Assembly (NCBI RefSeq): GCF_001579845.1
Contig: NZ_CP007440.1
Coordinates: 310,001 to 374,000 of the forward strand
DNA length: 64,000 nucleotides
Origin: Rhodoplanes sp. Z2-YC6860
Lineage (GTDB): Bacteria; Pseudomonadota; Alphaproteobacteria; Rhizobiales; Xanthobacteraceae
Direction of reading: 5' to 3'
This document shows positions 40,653-51,590 of this stretch, piece by piece (within the stretch, counting starts at the first letter, position 1; every line of letters begins with the position of its first letter). The translations under genes were made by a program, and so were the position numbers. The notes below the pieces were generated by a model that was not told the origin of the DNA, ran no database searches, and was given only the letters and a program-made list of their open reading frames with translations.

Positions 40653-43076
40653 CTAACCCCGCAACACGCCGCCGGTGCGTTTTGAAACCTCGGCCACGAG
40701 CTTGGCCGACAGCGCGTCGATCTCCTGCTCGGTCATGGTCTTGTCGCGTGGCTGGATCGTCACGGCGATGGCGATCGACTTCTTGCCGGCCTCGATCCCT
40801 GCGCCCTCGTAAACGTCGAACACCGACACGCCGGTGATGAGCTTGCGATCGACCGCCTGGGCGGTGCGCACGACGTCGCCCGCTTTCACGGCGCGATCCA
40901 CCACGAAGGCGAAGTCGCGGGTCACTGGCTGGAATTGCGACAACTCGAGCACGGGTTTGGCCCGCGTGGCCTTTGCCTTACCCTCCGGGATGCGCTCAAG
41001 GATGACCTCGAAGGCCACCAGCGGGCCCTCGGCGTCGAGCGCTTCGAGCGTGCGCGGATGCAGCTCGCCGAAATAGCCGAGCACGTTCTGCGGCCCGATC
41101 TGGATCGTGCCGGAGCGGCCGGGATGGAACCAGGCGGGACCGCCCGGCACCACTTGCAGCGCCTGCGCGGGGGCGCCTGCCGCGATGAGCACGGCGAGCG
41201 CGTCGGCCTTCACGTCGAAGGCGTCGGCATTCTCAGCCTTGCCGGACCAGTGGCGGCCGGGGCCCGCTGGCTTCGCCAGCGCCCGGCGCACGCCAGTCGT
41301 GGCCATGAACTGATCCTCCGGCGTGTCGCCCTTGAAGATCTGCCCGACCTCGAACAGCGCCGTATCGGGGAAGCCCCGGTCGGCGTTGCGCTGGGCGGCG
41401 GCGGTGAGCCCTGGAATGAGGCTCGGCCGCATATCGGAGAGTTCGGCGGCGATCGGATTGGCCAGCGCCAATTCCTTCTGTCCGCCGCCGAACAGTTCGG
41501 CCTGCGGCTTGGAGATGAACGACCAGGTCACGGCCTCGGTCATGCCGCGTCCGGCGAGCGCGCGCTTCGCTTTGCGGGTCCGCACCTGTGCCATGGTGAG
41601 GACCGGCTTGCGCGGAGCATCGCCGCGGCCGAATGGCGTCAGCGGAATGCGGTCGACGCCGACGATGCGGACGATCTCCTCGACGATGTCGGCCTTGCCC
41701 TCGATATCCGGCCGCCACGACGGCGGCGAGACCTTCACGCGGCCGCCTTGACCGACGACGATGAAGCCGAGCTTTTGCAGCACGCGGCGCATCTCGGGGA
41801 AGTCGAGATCAAGCCCCGCGAGCCGCTTCAGTTCGCTGGTCGGGAAATCGATCACCTTCTCGATCGTCTCGACCTTGCCGGCGATGGTGACCTCGGACGG
41901 CGTACCGCCGCACAGCTCGATCACCAGCTGCGTGGCGAGTTCGAGCCCCGGCACCATGAAGTTCGGATCGACGCCGCGCTCGAAGCGATAGCGCGCATCC
42001 GAATTGATGCCGAGCTTGCGCCCTGTCTGCGCGATGTTGAGCGGGTCCCACAGCGCCGATTCGATCAGCACATCGGTGGTGTTCTCGTCGCAGCCCGAAT
42101 GCTCGCCGCCCATGATGCCGGCGAGCGACTCCGGGCCGTTTTCGTCGGCGATCACGCACATGGCGTTGTCGAGCGTGTAAGTCTTGCCGTCGAGGGCGAG
42201 AAGCTGCTCGCCGTTGTTCGCACGGCGCACGACGAGATTGCCCTTCACCTTCCTGGCGTCGAACACGTGCAGCGGCCGGGCGCGGTCATAGGTCAGGAAG
42301 TTCGTGATATCGACCAGCGTGTTGATCGGGCGCAGGCCGATGGCCTTCAGCCGCTTCTGCAGCCATTCCGGCGACGGGCCGTTCTTGACGCCACGCACCA
42401 GCCGCAGCGCGAAGGCCGGGCACAGCGGATGGGTCTGGCCGAAATCGAGCGTCACCGAAACCGGGCAGGGGAATTCGCCCTTGATGACCTTCGGCGTGCG
42501 CTCCTTGAACGAGCCGAGATCGGCGGCAGCGAGATCGCGGGCGATGCCGCTGACGCCGGTGCAGTCGGGCCGGTTCGGCGTGAGGTTGATGTCGATCACC
42601 GCATCGTCGAGGCCCGCATATTTCGCGTAGCTCTGACCGATCGGCGCGTCGGCCGGAAGCTCGATGATGCCGTCGTGATCGTCGGAGACGCCGATTTCAG
42701 CGCCCGAGATCATCATCCCGCGGCTCTCGACGTCGCGGATCTTGCTGATCGACAGTGTGATGTTCTTGCCGGGCACATAAGCGCCCGGAGGACCAAACAC
42801 AGCCGTCATGCCGGCGCGCGCGTTCGGCGCGCCGCAGACGACCTGGATGGGCTTGCCATCGCCCGAGGGGCCGATGTCGACCATGCAGACCCGCAGCCGG
42901 TCGGCTTTCGGGTGCTGCTGTGCGTCAAGGACGCGCGCAATGACATACGGAGCGAGCACCGCCTTGTCGTCGACGCTCTCGACCTCGAGCCCGATCATCG
43001 TGAGCTTCGTCACGATTTCGTCGAGCGAAGCATCCGTATCGAGATGCTCCTTGAGCCAGTTCAGGGTGAATTTCAT
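40653..43076 (-). CDS. pheT: Phenylalanine-tRNA ligase beta subunit
   Basis: The 807-residue subunit starts [20 protein letters not shown]. It has the tRNA-binding EMAP domain ([20 protein letters not shown]), the B3/B4 editing region, the B5 domain, the catalytic-like core, and the C-terminal anticodon-binding domain ending [23 protein letters not shown]. Its ATG overlaps the pheS stop by four bases (ATGA). The open frame continues upstream to 43463, but that part is the pheS gene in another frame. Confidence 0.98.
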   Translation of the reverse strand: MKFTLNWLKEHLDTDASLDEIVTKLTMIGLEVESVDDKAVLAPYVIARVLDAQQHPKADRLRVCMVDIGPSGDGKPIQVVCGAPNARAGMTAVFGPPGAYVPGKNITLSISKIRDVESRGMMISGAEIGVSDDHDGIIELPADAPIGQSYAKYAGLDDAVIDINLTPNRPDCTGVSGIARDLAAADLGSFKERTPKVIKGEFPCPVSVTLDFGQTHPLCPAFALRLVRGVKNGPSPEWLQKRLKAIGLRPINTLVDITNFLTYDRARPLHVFDARKVKGNLVVRRANNGEQLLALDGKTYTLDNAMCVIADENGPESLAGIMGGEHSGCDENTTDVLIESALWDPLNIAQTGRKLGINSDARYRFERGVDPNFMVPGLELATQLVIELCGGTPSEVTIAGKVETIEKVIDFPTSELKRLAGLDLDFPEMRRVLQKLGFIVVGQGGRVKVSPPSWRPDIEGKADIVEEIVRIVGVDRIPLTPFGRGDAPRKPVLTMAQVRTRKAKRALAGRGMTEAVTWSFISKPQAELFGGGQKELALANPIAAELSDMRPSLIPGLTAAAQRNADRGFPDTALFEVGQIFKGDTPEDQFMATTGVRRALAKPAGPGRHWSGKAENADAFDVKADALAVLIAAGAPAQALQVVPGGPAWFHPGRSGTIQIGPQNVLGYFGELHPRTLEALDAEGPLVAFEVILERIPEGKAKATRAKPVLELSQFQPVTRDFAFVVDRAVKAGDVVRTAQAVDRKLITGVSVFDVYEGAGIEAGKKSIAIAVTIQPRDKTMTEQEIDALSAKLVAEVSKRTGGVLRG

Positions 43077-44155
43077 GCGCTCAAGCCTCCGGCGAGCGTG
43101 GGGAAGTCGAGCGGCCGGAAGCCGTAGTGCGACAGCCACCGCACGTCGGCCTCGAAGAAGGGGCGCAGGTCGGGCATGCCGTATTTCAGCATGGCGATGC
43201 GGTCGATCCCCATGCCCCAGGCAAAGCCCTGCACCTCGTCGGGATTGAGCCCGCAATTGCGCAGCACGTTCGGATGCACCATGCCGCAGCCGAGAATCTC
43301 GAGCCAGTCGTCGCCTTCGCCGAAACGCACCTCGCCCTTGTCGCGTTTGCACTGGATGTCGACTTCGAGGGACGGCTCGGTGAACGGGAAGAACGACGGC
43401 CGGAAGCGCATCTTCACGTTGTCGACTTCGAAGAACGCTTTGCAGAACTCTTCGAGAATCCATTTGAGATGGCCGAGGTGCGCGGTCTTGTCGATCACAA
43501 GCCCCTCGACCTGATGGAACATCGGCGTGTGCGTTTGATCGGAATCGCTGCGATACGTCCGGCCCGGAATGATGACGCGGATCGGCGGCTTCTGCTTCAG
43601 CATGGTGCGCACCTGCACCGGCGAGGTGTGGGTGCGAAGCAGCAGCCGTGAGCCGTCGGGCTTCGGATTGAAATAGAACGTGTCGTGCATCTCGCGGGCC
43701 GGATGGCCCTCGGGGAAGTTCAGCTTGGTGAAGTTGTAGTCGTCGGTCTCGATGTCCGGCCCCTCGGCGACCGCGAAGCCCATGTCGGCGAAGATCGCGG
43801 TCAGCTCGTCGATCACCTGGCTGATCGGATGGACGCGGCCGAGCTCCGCCGGCGCCTCGCGCACCGGCAGCGTCACGTCGACGGTTTCGGTCGCGAGCTT
43901 GGCGTCGAGGGCTGCGCCCTTGAAGCCTTCCTTCCGGGCGTTGAGCGCCGCGTTGACCCGGTCCTTCAGGCCGTTGATGGCCGGTCCCTGGACCTTGCGC
44001 TCGTCCGGGCTCAGGCCTCCAAGGGTTTTCAAGAGCGCGGTCACCGAGCCGCTCTTGCCCAGCGCCGCGACGCGCACGGCTTCGAGCGCGGCTTCGTCGG
44101 GCGCGCCCGCGATAGCGGTCGAAATCTCAGTTTCCAGGATGGCAATGTCGGTCAT
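43073..44155 (-). CDS. pheS: Phenylalanine-tRNA ligase alpha subunit
   Basis: The 360-residue catalytic subunit has an N-terminal coiled coil, class II motif 1 around [18 protein letters not shown], motif 2 in [32 protein letters not shown], and motif 3 in [17 protein letters not shown] near the C-terminus. With PheT it forms the alpha2-beta2 enzyme. It lies downstream of infC-rpmI-rplT on the same strand, separated from rplT by a small plus-strand gene. Confidence 0.98.
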   Translation of the reverse strand: MTDIAILETEISTAIAGAPDEAALEAVRVAALGKSGSVTALLKTLGGLSPDERKVQGPAINGLKDRVNAALNARKEGFKGAALDAKLATETVDVTLPVREAPAELGRVHPISQVIDELTAIFADMGFAVAEGPDIETDDYNFTKLNFPEGHPAREMHDTFYFNPKPDGSRLLLRTHTSPVQVRTMLKQKPPIRVIIPGRTYRSDSDQTHTPMFHQVEGLVIDKTAHLGHLKWILEEFCKAFFEVDNVKMRFRPSFFPFTEPSLEVDIQCKRDKGEVRFGEGDDWLEILGCGMVHPNVLRNCGLNPDEVQGFAWGMGIDRIAMLKYGMPDLRPFFEADVRWLSHYGFRPLDFPTLAGGLSA

Positions 44156-44293
44156 TCAAACCTCGCGAAAGCGGTCGGTTTTGGACATCCGGCACCCGTC
44201 AGGTCAAGCCTCAGTTTGGCGATAACGGTGCGATGACAGCCGCGGCACGCCATGCGAGCATCGGTACCGGTGGGAGCTATCGAGGCTGGTTTG

Positions 44294-44692
44294 ATGCGAC
44301 GGATGGTTTTGGCCGTGTCGGCCACGCTGTTTGCCACCCCGCTCCAGGCTTTGAAGGCCAAGGATTGCCCGGTCGAGGAATTCGCCCTCGACGCCCGTGA
44401 GGACGCCATCCGGAAGGCCCCGGGCTGCATGCAGGCGCTGGAGATCATGCAGGCCTGCGCCTATGGCGCTGGCGGTGACATCAGCCTCGCCGCAGCCGTG
44501 CGGGAGCGCTGTGAGCCTGAATTCCTGCCAAAGCTCAGCAAGGCGCAAAAGAAGGCCTACGACCGGGAGCAGAAGCGCTGCGACGACAAATACGCCAAAA
44601 GGAGCGGCACGATGTACCGCTCCTTTACGGCGTTCTGTCAGGCGCAGGGCACGGTGAACGCTTCGCGCCGGTTCGGCACGAAAGCCAAATAG
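44294..44692 (+). CDS. Small secreted Cys-containing hypothetical protein
   Basis: The 132-residue precursor has a signal peptide (RRMVLAVSATLFATPLQA) and a mature part with five or six Cys (KDCPVEEF, APGCMQALEIMQACAYG, ERCEPEF, KRCDDKYA, AFCQAQG), suggesting disulfides in the periplasm. I recognise no family. ATG 44294 has GAGG eight bases upstream. It stands alone on the plus strand between pheS and rplT. Confidence 0.72.
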   Translation: MRRMVLAVSATLFATPLQALKAKDCPVEEFALDAREDAIRKAPGCMQALEIMQACAYGAGGDISLAAAVRERCEPEFLPKLSKAQKKAYDREQKRCDDKYAKRSGTMYRSFTAFCQAQGTVNASRRFGTKAK

Positions 44693-44701
44693 TTGCAGCT
44701 T

Positions 44702-44802
44702 GTCATTCCGGACGCCGCAAAGCGGCGATCCGGAATCCAGACGTAAGCACCGAATTTGCAACTGGATTCCGGGTTCGCCGCTGCGCGGCGCCCCGGAATG
44801 AT
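44702..44802. repeat. Dispersed repeat GTCATTCCGG ... CCGGAATGA
   Basis: A complete unit: GTCATTCCGG, a GC palindrome, CCGGAATCCAG, a spacer, CTGGATTCCGGG, a second GC palindrome and CCCCGGAATGAT. The same layout recurs at 53333-53438. Confidence 0.8.
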
Positions 44803-44813
44803 TGCTGTGGGCC

Positions 44814-45188
44814 TTAAGCAGCCGCCTTCTGCTGCGGCAGTGCCGCCTTGACCTTCTCGACGATGGCAGCGAATGCCGCCGGCTCCGCGATCGCGATCTC
44901 CGACAGCACCTTGCGGTCCACCGTGACGCCCGCCTTGGCGAGCCCATCGATGAACTTCGAGTAGTTCAGGCCGAACGGCCGCACCGCGGCGTTCAGACGC
45001 TGGATCCAAAGGGCGCGGAACGTGCGCTTCTTATTCTTGCGGTCGCGGTAGGCGTATTGCATCGCCTTTTCCATCGACTGCTTGGCGATGCGGATGGTGT
45101 TGCGGCGCCGGCCGTAGTGGCCCTTGGTCGCCTTGTAGACCTTCTTATGCTTGGCGTGGGCAGTGACGCCGCGTTTGACGCGAGCCAT
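44814..45188 (-). CDS. rplT: Ribosomal protein L20
   Basis: The 124-residue protein starts [17 protein letters not shown] and has the conserved [37 protein letters not shown] and [14 protein letters not shown]20 binds 23S rRNA early in assembly and can repress its own operon. AGGAG lies eight bases before the ATG. It is the third gene of infC-rpmI-rplT. Confidence 0.98.
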   Translation of the reverse strand: MARVKRGVTAHAKHKKVYKATKGHYGRRRNTIRIAKQSMEKAMQYAYRDRKNKKRTFRALWIQRLNAAVRPFGLNYSKFIDGLAKAGVTVDRKVLSEIAIAEPAAFAAIVEKVKAALPQQKAAA

Positions 45189-45291
45189 GACTGATCTCCT
45201 GAAAAGCTAGATTCCGTGACGAATGCGATCCTGGACTGTGGCCGAAAAGCGCGTTTACGCGCGTCTTTGACCTGAGGCAGCCCGTTCCGGT

Positions 45292-45492
45292 TCAGCCGTT
45301 CGGCAGGAAATATTGGATGATGTTGTCGCCGTCGGTCTTGAACATCACGCGGGTGCCGCGGTGTTGACGGATCTGCTTCTTGGTCCGCTTGATCATGCCG
45401 TGCCGCTTGCCGGCCATCGCCGACTTCACCTTGCCGCTCGCGGTAATTCGGAAGCGCTTTTTGGCGCCCGACTTGGTCTTCAGCTTGGGCAT
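45292..45492 (-). CDS. rpmI: Ribosomal protein L35
   Basis: The 66-residue protein reads [20 protein letters not shown] and ends [23 protein letters not shown] in outline. AGGAG lies six bases before the ATG at 45492. The longer open frame (to 45663) is not L35. It follows infC after a terminator-like hairpin and precedes rplT by about 100 bp. Confidence 0.97.
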   Translation of the reverse strand: MPKLKTKSGAKKRFRITASGKVKSAMAGKRHGMIKRTKKQIRQHRGTRVMFKTDGDNIIQYFLPNG

Positions 45493-45655
45493 TTTGCTCT
45501 CCTTCGGTTCGGCATCCGACGCAGGCCAAAGGCCCGGTCCAGCCGGAAAATGCTCACATGAGCGTGCTGATGGATCAGCTCCGCCGCCACGGCAGCCCTT
45601 ATCAGCCGGGCGGCGGAAGGCCGGGTTTATGGCAGAGGACTGTTGAAAAGACAAC

Positions 45656-45692
45656 CGAAACAAGAAAACGCCCGCAGCCGGGGCCGCGGGCG
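45656..45692 (-). terminator. Terminator or attenuator between infC and rpmI
   Basis: On the minus strand CGCCCGC (from 45692) pairs with GCGGGCG (to 45669), followed by TTTTCTTGTTT. It stands 33 bp after infC. It may reduce or control readthrough into rpmI-rplT, consistent with the known regulation of this operon by L20 or attenuation in other bacteria. Confidence 0.8.
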
Positions 45693-45725
45693 TAAAATCC
45701 TGAATTCGTTAACAGTATCAGCCCA

Positions 45726-46265
45726 TTAGCGGGGCGTGAGGATCATCACCATCTGGCGGCCTTCCATCCGGGGCTCGGATTCGACCTTGGCCTGCTTGGT
45801 CGTGTCGTCCTTCACCCGGTTCAAAAGCTTGGTGCCAAGCTCCTGGTGGGCCATTTCGCGGCCGCGGAACCGGAGCGTCACCTTGACCTTGTCGCCCTCT
45901 TCGAAGAAACGCTCCATCGAGCGCATCTTCACCTGGTAGTCGTGGTCGTCGATCATCGGCCGGAGCTTGATCTCCTTGACCTCGACGACCTTCTGTTTCT
46001 TGCGGGCTTCAGCCTGCTTCTTCTGTTCCTGATACTTGTACTTGCCGAAGTCGAGAATCTTGACGACTGGCGGCGTGGCGTTGGGTGAAATCTCAACGAG
46101 ATCCAGGCCGGCCTCCTGGGCCTTGGCCAGGGCTTCTGCAGGCGTCATGTTGCCGAGGTTGGCACCGTCTTTGTCGATCAGGTGGACCTCGCGGACACGG
46201 ATCTCCTCATTGATGCGCGGGCCGTCTTTCTGGACGGGGGCCGGCTGTCTCATTGGGCGGCGAAT
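45726..46265 (-). CDS. infC: Translation initiation factor IF-3, ATT start
   Basis: IF-3 binds the 30S subunit and checks start codons. The 179-residue protein has [39 protein letters not shown] and the C-terminal [13 protein letters not shown]. The start is taken as ATT (46265-46263): AAGGAG lies nine bases upstream and the product then begins (M)[10 protein letters not shown], as in rhizobial IF-3. ATG 46253 has no site. The rare ATT start is the known means by which IF-3 limits its own synthesis. Confidence 0.95.
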   Translation of the reverse strand: MRRPMRQPAPVQKDGPRINEEIRVREVHLIDKDGANLGNMTPAEALAKAQEAGLDLVEISPNATPPVVKILDFGKYKYQEQKKQAEARKKQKVVEVKEIKLRPMIDDHDYQVKMRSMERFFEEGDKVKVTLRFRGREMAHQELGTKLLNRVKDDTTKQAKVESEPRMEGRQMVMILTPR

Positions 46266-46298
46266 GGGTGCAAACTCCTTGCTGTTGTGGAAGCAGGG

Positions 46299-46327
46299 AG
46301 AATCGGGATTGCCGGTTAATAAGTCAA
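46299..46327 (-). promoter_or_regulatory. Probable promoter of infC
   Basis: On the minus strand TTGACT (46327-46322) is followed after 17 bp by GATTCT (46304-46299). The -10 box is weak, but position and spacing fit a leader of about 30 nt before the ATT start codon. Confidence 0.45.
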
Positions 46328-46429
46328 CGCCGGTTTGGACCAAAAACGCCGGTTTCATGCGGCTTTTTTGATAGACAAAGGTTGGTTGGACCGGCGCCGT
46401 CCGATCGCCTGAGTCGCGGATGGTCCTGT

Positions 46430-47644
46430 TCAATCCAGCGATTCGAGCAACGACGCATAGATTTCCAGTGTCGCGGCCGCGGCGCGATTTGGTGAAAAGG
46501 TGTATTCGGCGAACTGGCGCGACCGTGCCGAATGCGCGCGATAATCGTCGGGCTCGAGCGCCAGTGCGGTCTCGATGGCTTTGGCGAGATCGACCGGATC
46601 GCCGGGCTTCGCCTCCCACCCGGTGCTCAGTTCCTCGGGCATGCGCGGCGGCGTGATCATGTTTTCCGGCAGCGGGCCGATCGACGAGGCAATGACAGGT
46701 TTCGCCATCGCCTGGGCTTCGGCGACCACGCGACCGTAGATTGGCGCCGACGTGTAGGGCACCGCCACGAAGTCGGCGGCCGCGTAGGTTGCCGGCATGT
46801 CCTCGTGAAAGCCGACCACGCGAAACAGGGCATCGACGCCCTCTGCCTGCGCGACCTTCCAGAACTTGCCGACGAAGCGGCGATAGCGCTGATCGTCGCC
46901 GACCAGCACGAAGGTCACGTTGCGCATGCCGCCTTTGGCCAGAATGCGCGCGGCGTGCGCCAGCACCAGATGACCGTTCGGCGGCGCTATTCGCCCCGGC
47001 ACCAGAACGATGCGCGCACCGTGCGGAATGCCCCAGATCTGGCGGAGCTTGGTGACCCGTTCGGGCGGCACATTCGCAGGATTGAAGTGGCGCAGGTCGA
47101 GACTGCGCGGAATGACGCTGATGCGCTCCGGCGGGATGCCATAGCGCTTCATCATCGGCCGCGCATTGAACACCGAATGCGAGATGATGCGGTCACCGCG
47201 GCTGAGTGCGCCAAGATAGAACGTCGCAAGCCACATCCGCCGCCGCGGCAGATCGGGCAGCTCGGTGATCAGGCGGACGCCGTTTCGTTGTGCTGCAACC
47301 GCTGCGCTCCAAGTTGCGCTTGCGCTCTTGGCATGCACGATGGCGACACGCTCGGTGTCGATGAATTTCGTCAGCAACTCGGCATTGGCGCGGCGCTTGG
47401 TTGGATTCATCGTCGCGCTTTCGAACGGCAGCCATTCGCCGCCGAAGCTCTTCAGCTGATCGACCAAGTCGCCATACTCACCGGCGATGATGATGCGCGC
47501 GCCGACCTGGATGAGCGCGTGGGCTGCGCTGATCGTGGTGCGCACCTGCGGCGAATCGTTGAGCGCCGGCACGATCTGCAGCACCGTCGCGCCCGCCAGC
47601 GTTCGGGGCAGCACGCGCTGCTCGGCGGTCTCGGCCATCGCCAT
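46430..47644 (-). CDS. GT4-type glycosyltransferase
   Basis: The protein of about 404 residues has a GT-B fold. The N-terminal part has [18 protein letters not shown] and [11 protein letters not shown]. The C-terminal domain holds [41 protein letters not shown] and the E-x7-E-like [18 protein letters not shown] typical of GT4 retaining enzymes. It probably adds a sugar to a surface glycolipid or polysaccharide; donor and acceptor are unknown. ATG 47644 is one of several close start codons. It lies upstream of infC but ends about 100 bp before that promoter. Confidence 0.88.
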   Translation of the reverse strand: MAMAETAEQRVLPRTLAGATVLQIVPALNDSPQVRTTISAAHALIQVGARIIIAGEYGDLVDQLKSFGGEWLPFESATMNPTKRRANAELLTKFIDTERVAIVHAKSASATWSAAVAAQRNGVRLITELPDLPRRRMWLATFYLGALSRGDRIISHSVFNARPMMKRYGIPPERISVIPRSLDLRHFNPANVPPERVTKLRQIWGIPHGARIVLVPGRIAPPNGHLVLAHAARILAKGGMRNVTFVLVGDDQRYRRFVGKFWKVAQAEGVDALFRVVGFHEDMPATYAAADFVAVPYTSAPIYGRVVAEAQAMAKPVIASSIGPLPENMITPPRMPEELSTGWEAKPGDPVDLAKAIETALALEPDDYRAHSARSRQFAEYTFSPNRAAAATLEIYASLLESLD

Positions 47645-47757
47645 CGTTCGGACCCGGTTCTGACGAAGCCGCACAAATCCCTTGCGCCGGACGGCGGCTT
47701 GCGGCGAAACACGAGCCGATAATCATGGCCCGGTCGCGGCCGCGAAGGCGTTATGAC

Positions 47758-48552
47758 ATGAGCGAAGCCAGCCTGGAATCCATCAATGTGGGGAGCGGCC
47801 CCGCAGAACGGCGTATTGCGGTGCGGCTGCGCGCCGGTCAGATGCCCGGCGTGTTCTGGCTCGGCGGCTTCAAATCAGACATGCAGGGCACCAAGGCGGT
47901 GGCGCTGGACGAGTGGGCCGCCAGGACCGGCCGCGCCTGCCTCCGCTTCGACTATTCGGGCCATGGCGAGTCCGGCGGCGCGTTCACCGACGGTACCATT
48001 GGCCGCTGGCTCGAGGATGCGGTCGCGGTGTTCGAGCGCTTCGCCAAGGGGCCGCAGGTGGTGGTCGGCTCGTCGATGGGCGGCTGGATCGCACTGCTTC
48101 TCTCTCGCGCGCTTCGGCAGCGCGCGGCCTTGGGCACGAAATTTCAAGGCTCACTCGCAGGCCTCGTGCTGGTCGCGCCGGCGCCCGACTTCACCGAAGA
48201 ACTGATGTGGAAAAAGTTCTCGCCGGACCAGAAGCGCCAGATCGAAACCAAGGGCTTCTGGGAGCGGCCCTCGGAATACTCCGCCGAGCCCTATGTCATC
48301 ACGCGCGACCTGATCGAAGACGGCCGCAAGCATCTCGTGCTCGGCGGGTTGATCGAGACCGGCTGCCCGGTGCGCATCCTGCAAGGTGTGCAGGATGCCG
48401 ACGTGCCCTGGCAGCATGCGATGGAGCTGTCGTCGCGGCTCGCCCGCGACGATGTCGTGATGACGCTGGTGAAGGACGGCGATCATCGCCTGTCGCGGCC
48501 GGAGGACATCGAACGATTGATCGCGGCGGTGAGCGAACTGTCAGGTCCGTGA
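47758..48552 (+). CDS. Alpha/beta hydrolase
   Basis: The 264-residue protein has PGVFWLGGFKSDMQGTKA (oxyanion region), CLRFDYSGHGESGG, the nucleophile elbow VVGSSMGGWIALL, and the closing acid/His in QGVQDADVPW and VKDGDHRLSRPED. This matches the ABHD10/palmitoyl-thioesterase-like group of serine hydrolases; the substrate is unknown. The last 12 bp overlap the convergent SDR gene. Confidence 0.88.
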   Translation: MSEASLESINVGSGPAERRIAVRLRAGQMPGVFWLGGFKSDMQGTKAVALDEWAARTGRACLRFDYSGHGESGGAFTDGTIGRWLEDAVAVFERFAKGPQVVVGSSMGGWIALLLSRALRQRAALGTKFQGSLAGLVLVAPAPDFTEELMWKKFSPDQKRQIETKGFWERPSEYSAEPYVITRDLIEDGRKHLVLGGLIETGCPVRILQGVQDADVPWQHAMELSSRLARDDVVMTLVKDGDHRLSRPEDIERLIAAVSELSGP

Positions 48553-49422
48553 CGATGGTTTGTCGAAACCATCTTTGAGCAGCGCGTCGAGACCGGCGCG
48601 ATAATCCGGATAGCGCAAGGTGATGCCGAGATCGTTCTTGAGGCGATCATTGCGCACGCGTGCGCAGCCCTCGTAGAAGCTCATCAGGAACGGCGACAAC
48701 GTCCGTTTCGCCTCGTCGAACGGCAGCAGTGGTGGCGGCGCGATGCCGAGAAGCTTCGACGCATATTCGATCTGCTCGTTGGGCGAGGCCGGCTGGCCGT
48801 CGGTGACGTTGACGATGCCGTTGTAGTTCAGCCGGAACGCCGCCTCGATCGTCTGCACGATATCGGCGACATGGATGCGGTTCGAGACGTGATCGGGTTT
48901 GTCGATGCGGTGGGCGCGGCCGGCGAGCAGCCGTACGAACGCATTCTGGCCTGGGCCGTAGATGCCGCCGAGCCGCAGCACCGCGACCGGCACGCCGCAG
49001 CGCCGTCCCAGCGCCTGCCAGTCGAACTCGGCTTTGACGCGCGCGCCGCCGCGCTCATGAGCCGGCACGGTCGGCGTGGTCTCGTCGACGGAAGCGCCGC
49101 GGTGATCGCCATAGACTCCGGTCGACGACAGATAGACGATCGATTGCAGATTCTCGGCTGCGGCGATCTCGTCGCCGAACACCGTCAGCACCGCATCTCC
49201 GGCGTCGTCGGGTGCGGCCGAGATCAACAGATGACTCGCGTCCGCGATCGCTTCGCGCAGCGGCTCCGATGGATGCTCGCTGAACATCAGGAGCTCGACG
49301 GGTTCATCGGCGATCTTGTGCGGATCGCGCGTGGTGCCGATGATGCTCGAAAATCGCGGACCGAACGCAGCTGCAAAGTGCCGCGCGCAGTAGCCCAACC
49401 CCATGCAAACCAGCGTGCTCAT
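48541..49422 (-). CDS. SDR family NAD(P)-binding protein (YeeZ-like)
   Basis: The 293-residue protein begins MSTLVCMGLGYCARHFAAAF, a short Rossmann loop, and has IVYLSSTGVYGDHRG with the SDR Tyr region and VLRLGGIYGPGQNAF. The layout fits atypical extended SDRs such as YeeZ. The reaction is unknown. ATG 49422 follows the stop of the upstream Bug gene after seven bases, so they are cotranscribed. Confidence 0.85.
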   Translation of the reverse strand: MSTLVCMGLGYCARHFAAAFGPRFSSIIGTTRDPHKIADEPVELLMFSEHPSEPLREAIADASHLLISAAPDDAGDAVLTVFGDEIAAAENLQSIVYLSSTGVYGDHRGASVDETTPTVPAHERGGARVKAEFDWQALGRRCGVPVAVLRLGGIYGPGQNAFVRLLAGRAHRIDKPDHVSNRIHVADIVQTIEAAFRLNYNGIVNVTDGQPASPNEQIEYASKLLGIAPPPLLPFDEAKRTLSPFLMSFYEGCARVRNDRLKNDLGITLRYPDYRAGLDALLKDGFDKPSSRT

Positions 49423-49429
49423 CCCGGCA

Positions 49430-50404
49430 TCAGATGCGTTCGATCTTGGCTTCGTCAATGACCTTGTTCCAACGCTCGATATCGGTCGCAATCCGCTTGG
49501 TGAAATCCGCCGGTGTGCCGGCCTTGGGCTCGCTGCCGAGCGCATGAATGCGCTCGATGGTCGTTGGCTCGGCGACCAGTTCGTTGAGCTCTTTGTTCAG
49601 CCGCTCGGCGATCTCCTTCGGCATCTTGGCCGGGCCGACCACACCCATCCATGAGGTGATCGAGAATCCCGGAAAGCCGGCCTCCGCGATCGTGCCGGTC
49701 TCGGGCAGCGGCGCGTAGCGCGTCTCGCCGCTGACGCCGATGGCGTGCAGCGCGCCGGACTTGATCTGGCCGATCAGCGCGACCGGCGGATCGATCAGGA
49801 AATCGATACGCTTGCCGAGAAGCTCGGTGAGCGACTGATTGCCGCCGCGATACGGCACGACCTGGATCTTGATGCCGGCAAGCCTGGAGAAATATTCGAT
49901 CAATAGATGCTGCGGCGTACCGGCGCCCGGCACGCCGCCGAGCACCGGCTCGTGGCGAGTCTTGGCCGCCTGAATCAGATCGGAGACGTTGCGAATCGTG
50001 TGATCCGGATAGGTGACGATCACGAACGGGAATTCGATCACCTGTCCGATGATGGTGAAGTCCTCGATCGAGCGGTAGGGCAGCGATTTGTAGGTCGCGG
50101 CCGTTACCGCGTGGCCGCTTGGAATGAAGCCCAGCGTGTAGCCATCCGCGGGCGAGCGCGCGACCTGGGCTGCGGCGAGCGTGCCGGCCGCGCCGGGCTT
50201 GGGCTCGACCACGACCTGCTGGCCAAGCCGCCGGCTCAATCCCTCGGCGATCAGCCGCGCGCTGACATCGACGCCGCCGCCCGCGGTCAGTCCGTGCAGC
50301 ATGGAAATGTTGCGCTCCGGCCAGGCCGCAAGCGCGCGGTCGGGTAGCAACGCGGCCGTCGCGGCCAGCCCTGCGACCACGCTCCGTCGCGTGATGGCGG
50401 TCAT
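49430..50404 (-). CDS. Bug/TctC family periplasmic substrate-binding protein
   Basis: The 324-residue precursor has a twin-arginine-like signal (TRRSVVAGLAATAALL) and the Bug fold: PERNISMLHGLTAGGGVDV, EPKPGAAGTLAAAQVA, PADGYTLGFIPSG and VVPYRGGNQSLTELLGKRID. It is the second orphan Bug gene in the window and only distantly similar to the one at 15431. A neighbouring SDR gene lies directly downstream. The ligand is unknown, with carboxylates likely. Confidence 0.9.
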   Translation of the reverse strand: MTAITRRSVVAGLAATAALLPDRALAAWPERNISMLHGLTAGGGVDVSARLIAEGLSRRLGQQVVVEPKPGAAGTLAAAQVARSPADGYTLGFIPSGHAVTAATYKSLPYRSIEDFTIIGQVIEFPFVIVTYPDHTIRNVSDLIQAAKTRHEPVLGGVPGAGTPQHLLIEYFSRLAGIKIQVVPYRGGNQSLTELLGKRIDFLIDPPVALIGQIKSGALHAIGVSGETRYAPLPETGTIAEAGFPGFSITSWMGVVGPAKMPKEIAERLNKELNELVAEPTTIERIHALGSEPKAGTPADFTKRIATDIERWNKVIDEAKIERI

Positions 50405-50465
50405 GAGGTCCTCCCGACAATCTTCTTTGTTGGGCGAAGGCTAACACGGCAAATGGGGCGCCGTA

Positions 50466-51590
50466 TCAGGCGTTCGGTGTGAGAGCCCATTCCTCGGCCA
50501 CGGCCGGATCGGGCTCGCCCGCATATTGGGGCGCGACAGCTGCCGCTCGGGCCGGATCGAGCCGCGTCAGCGCCCAGACCGCGGCGCCGCGGGCCAATGG
50601 CGAGGCGTCCGACAGAAGCCTTTCGGCTGCCGGCGCGAGCGCAGCGTCGCCGGAATTGCCGATCGCGATCAGCACATTGCGGATGAAGCGGTCGCGGCCG
50701 GTGCGTTTGACCGCGGTCTTGGCGAACATTTTGCGGAACGCCGCGTCGTCGAGCCGCGCCAGCTCTTCGAGCTTTGGCGCACGCGCCACCTCACGCGCGG
50801 CGAGCTTCGCGTTGCGGCCTTCCTGCGCAAACTTGTTCCAGGGGCACACCGCAAGGCAGTCGTCGCAGCCATAGATGCGGTTGCCGATCATTGCGCGCAT
50901 CTCGCGCGGAATGGGACCTTTGTGCTCGATGGTGAGATACGAGATGCAGCGCCGCGCATCGAGCCGGTACGGCGCCGGAAACGCCGCGGTCGGGCAGATG
51001 TCGAGACAGGCATGGCAAGTGCCGCAGCTGTCGCGCTCGGGTTCGTCGGCCGGCAGTTCGAGCGTCGTGAAGATCGCGCCGAGAAACAGCCAGGAGCCGA
51101 ACTGCCGCGACACCATGTTGGTGTGCTTGCCCTGCCAGCCGAGGCCCGCGGCCGCCGCGAGCGGTTTCTCCATCACGGCCGCGGTGTCGACGAACACCTT
51201 CACGTCGCCGCCCGCCTCAGCGATGAGCCAGCGCGCGATGTCTTTCAGGCGCGGCTTGATGACCTCGTGATAGTCCTCGCCCTTGGCGTAGACCGAGATC
51301 GCGCCGCGCTCGCGCGCCTTGAGGATTTCCAGCGGATCGTGATCGGGTCCGTAGTTGAGCCCGAGCATGATCACCGAGCGCACCTGCGGCCACAGCGCCT
51401 GCGGGCTGGCGCGTCGCTCGGCCGTCGCCTCCATCCAGGCCATGTCGCCATGGGCGCCTTCGGCGAGGAACTGCTGAAGTCTCACACCGGCAAGCGGTGT
51501 TGCGTCCGGCCGCGTGATGCCGACGATATCGAAACCTTGCGCATGCGCGGTTTCGACCAGCCGGGTCTTGAGGCTTGTGAGGTCGGTCAG
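50466..51590 (-). CDS. queG: Epoxyqueuosine reductase, apparent CTG start
   Basis: QueG performs the last step of queuosine synthesis in tRNA with cobalamin and two 4Fe-4S clusters. The 374-residue protein has both cluster motifs, [12 protein letters not shown] and [13 protein letters not shown], plus [21 protein letters not shown]. The N-terminus should begin near [19 protein letters not shown]. In that stretch there is no ATG, GTG or TTG. The only near-cognate codon in place is CTG (51590-51588), whose TGA-overlap (CTGA) is the stop of the GST gene. Coupled initiation at CTG, a sequence error or a recent small deletion are all possible. Confidence 0.9.
   Translation of the reverse strand: MTDLTSLKTRLVETAHAQGFDIVGITRPDATPLAGVRLQQFLAEGAHGDMAWMEATAERRASPQALWPQVRSVIMLGLNYGPDHDPLEILKARERGAISVYAKGEDYHEVIKPRLKDIARWLIAEAGGDVKVFVDTAAVMEKPLAAAAGLGWQGKHTNMVSRQFGSWLFLGAIFTTLELPADEPERDSCGTCHACLDICPTAAFPAPYRLDARRCISYLTIEHKGPIPREMRAMIGNRIYGCDDCLAVCPWNKFAQEGRNAKLAAREVARAPKLEELARLDDAAFRKMFAKTAVKRTGRDRFIRNVLIAIGNSGDAALAPAAERLLSDASPLARGAAVWALTRLDPARAAAVAPQYAGEPDPAVAEEWALTPNA

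Noticed and set aside
40935-43127. 730-codon open frame opposite pheT
   Set aside because: Antisense shadow of pheT with no start signal and no recognisable domain.
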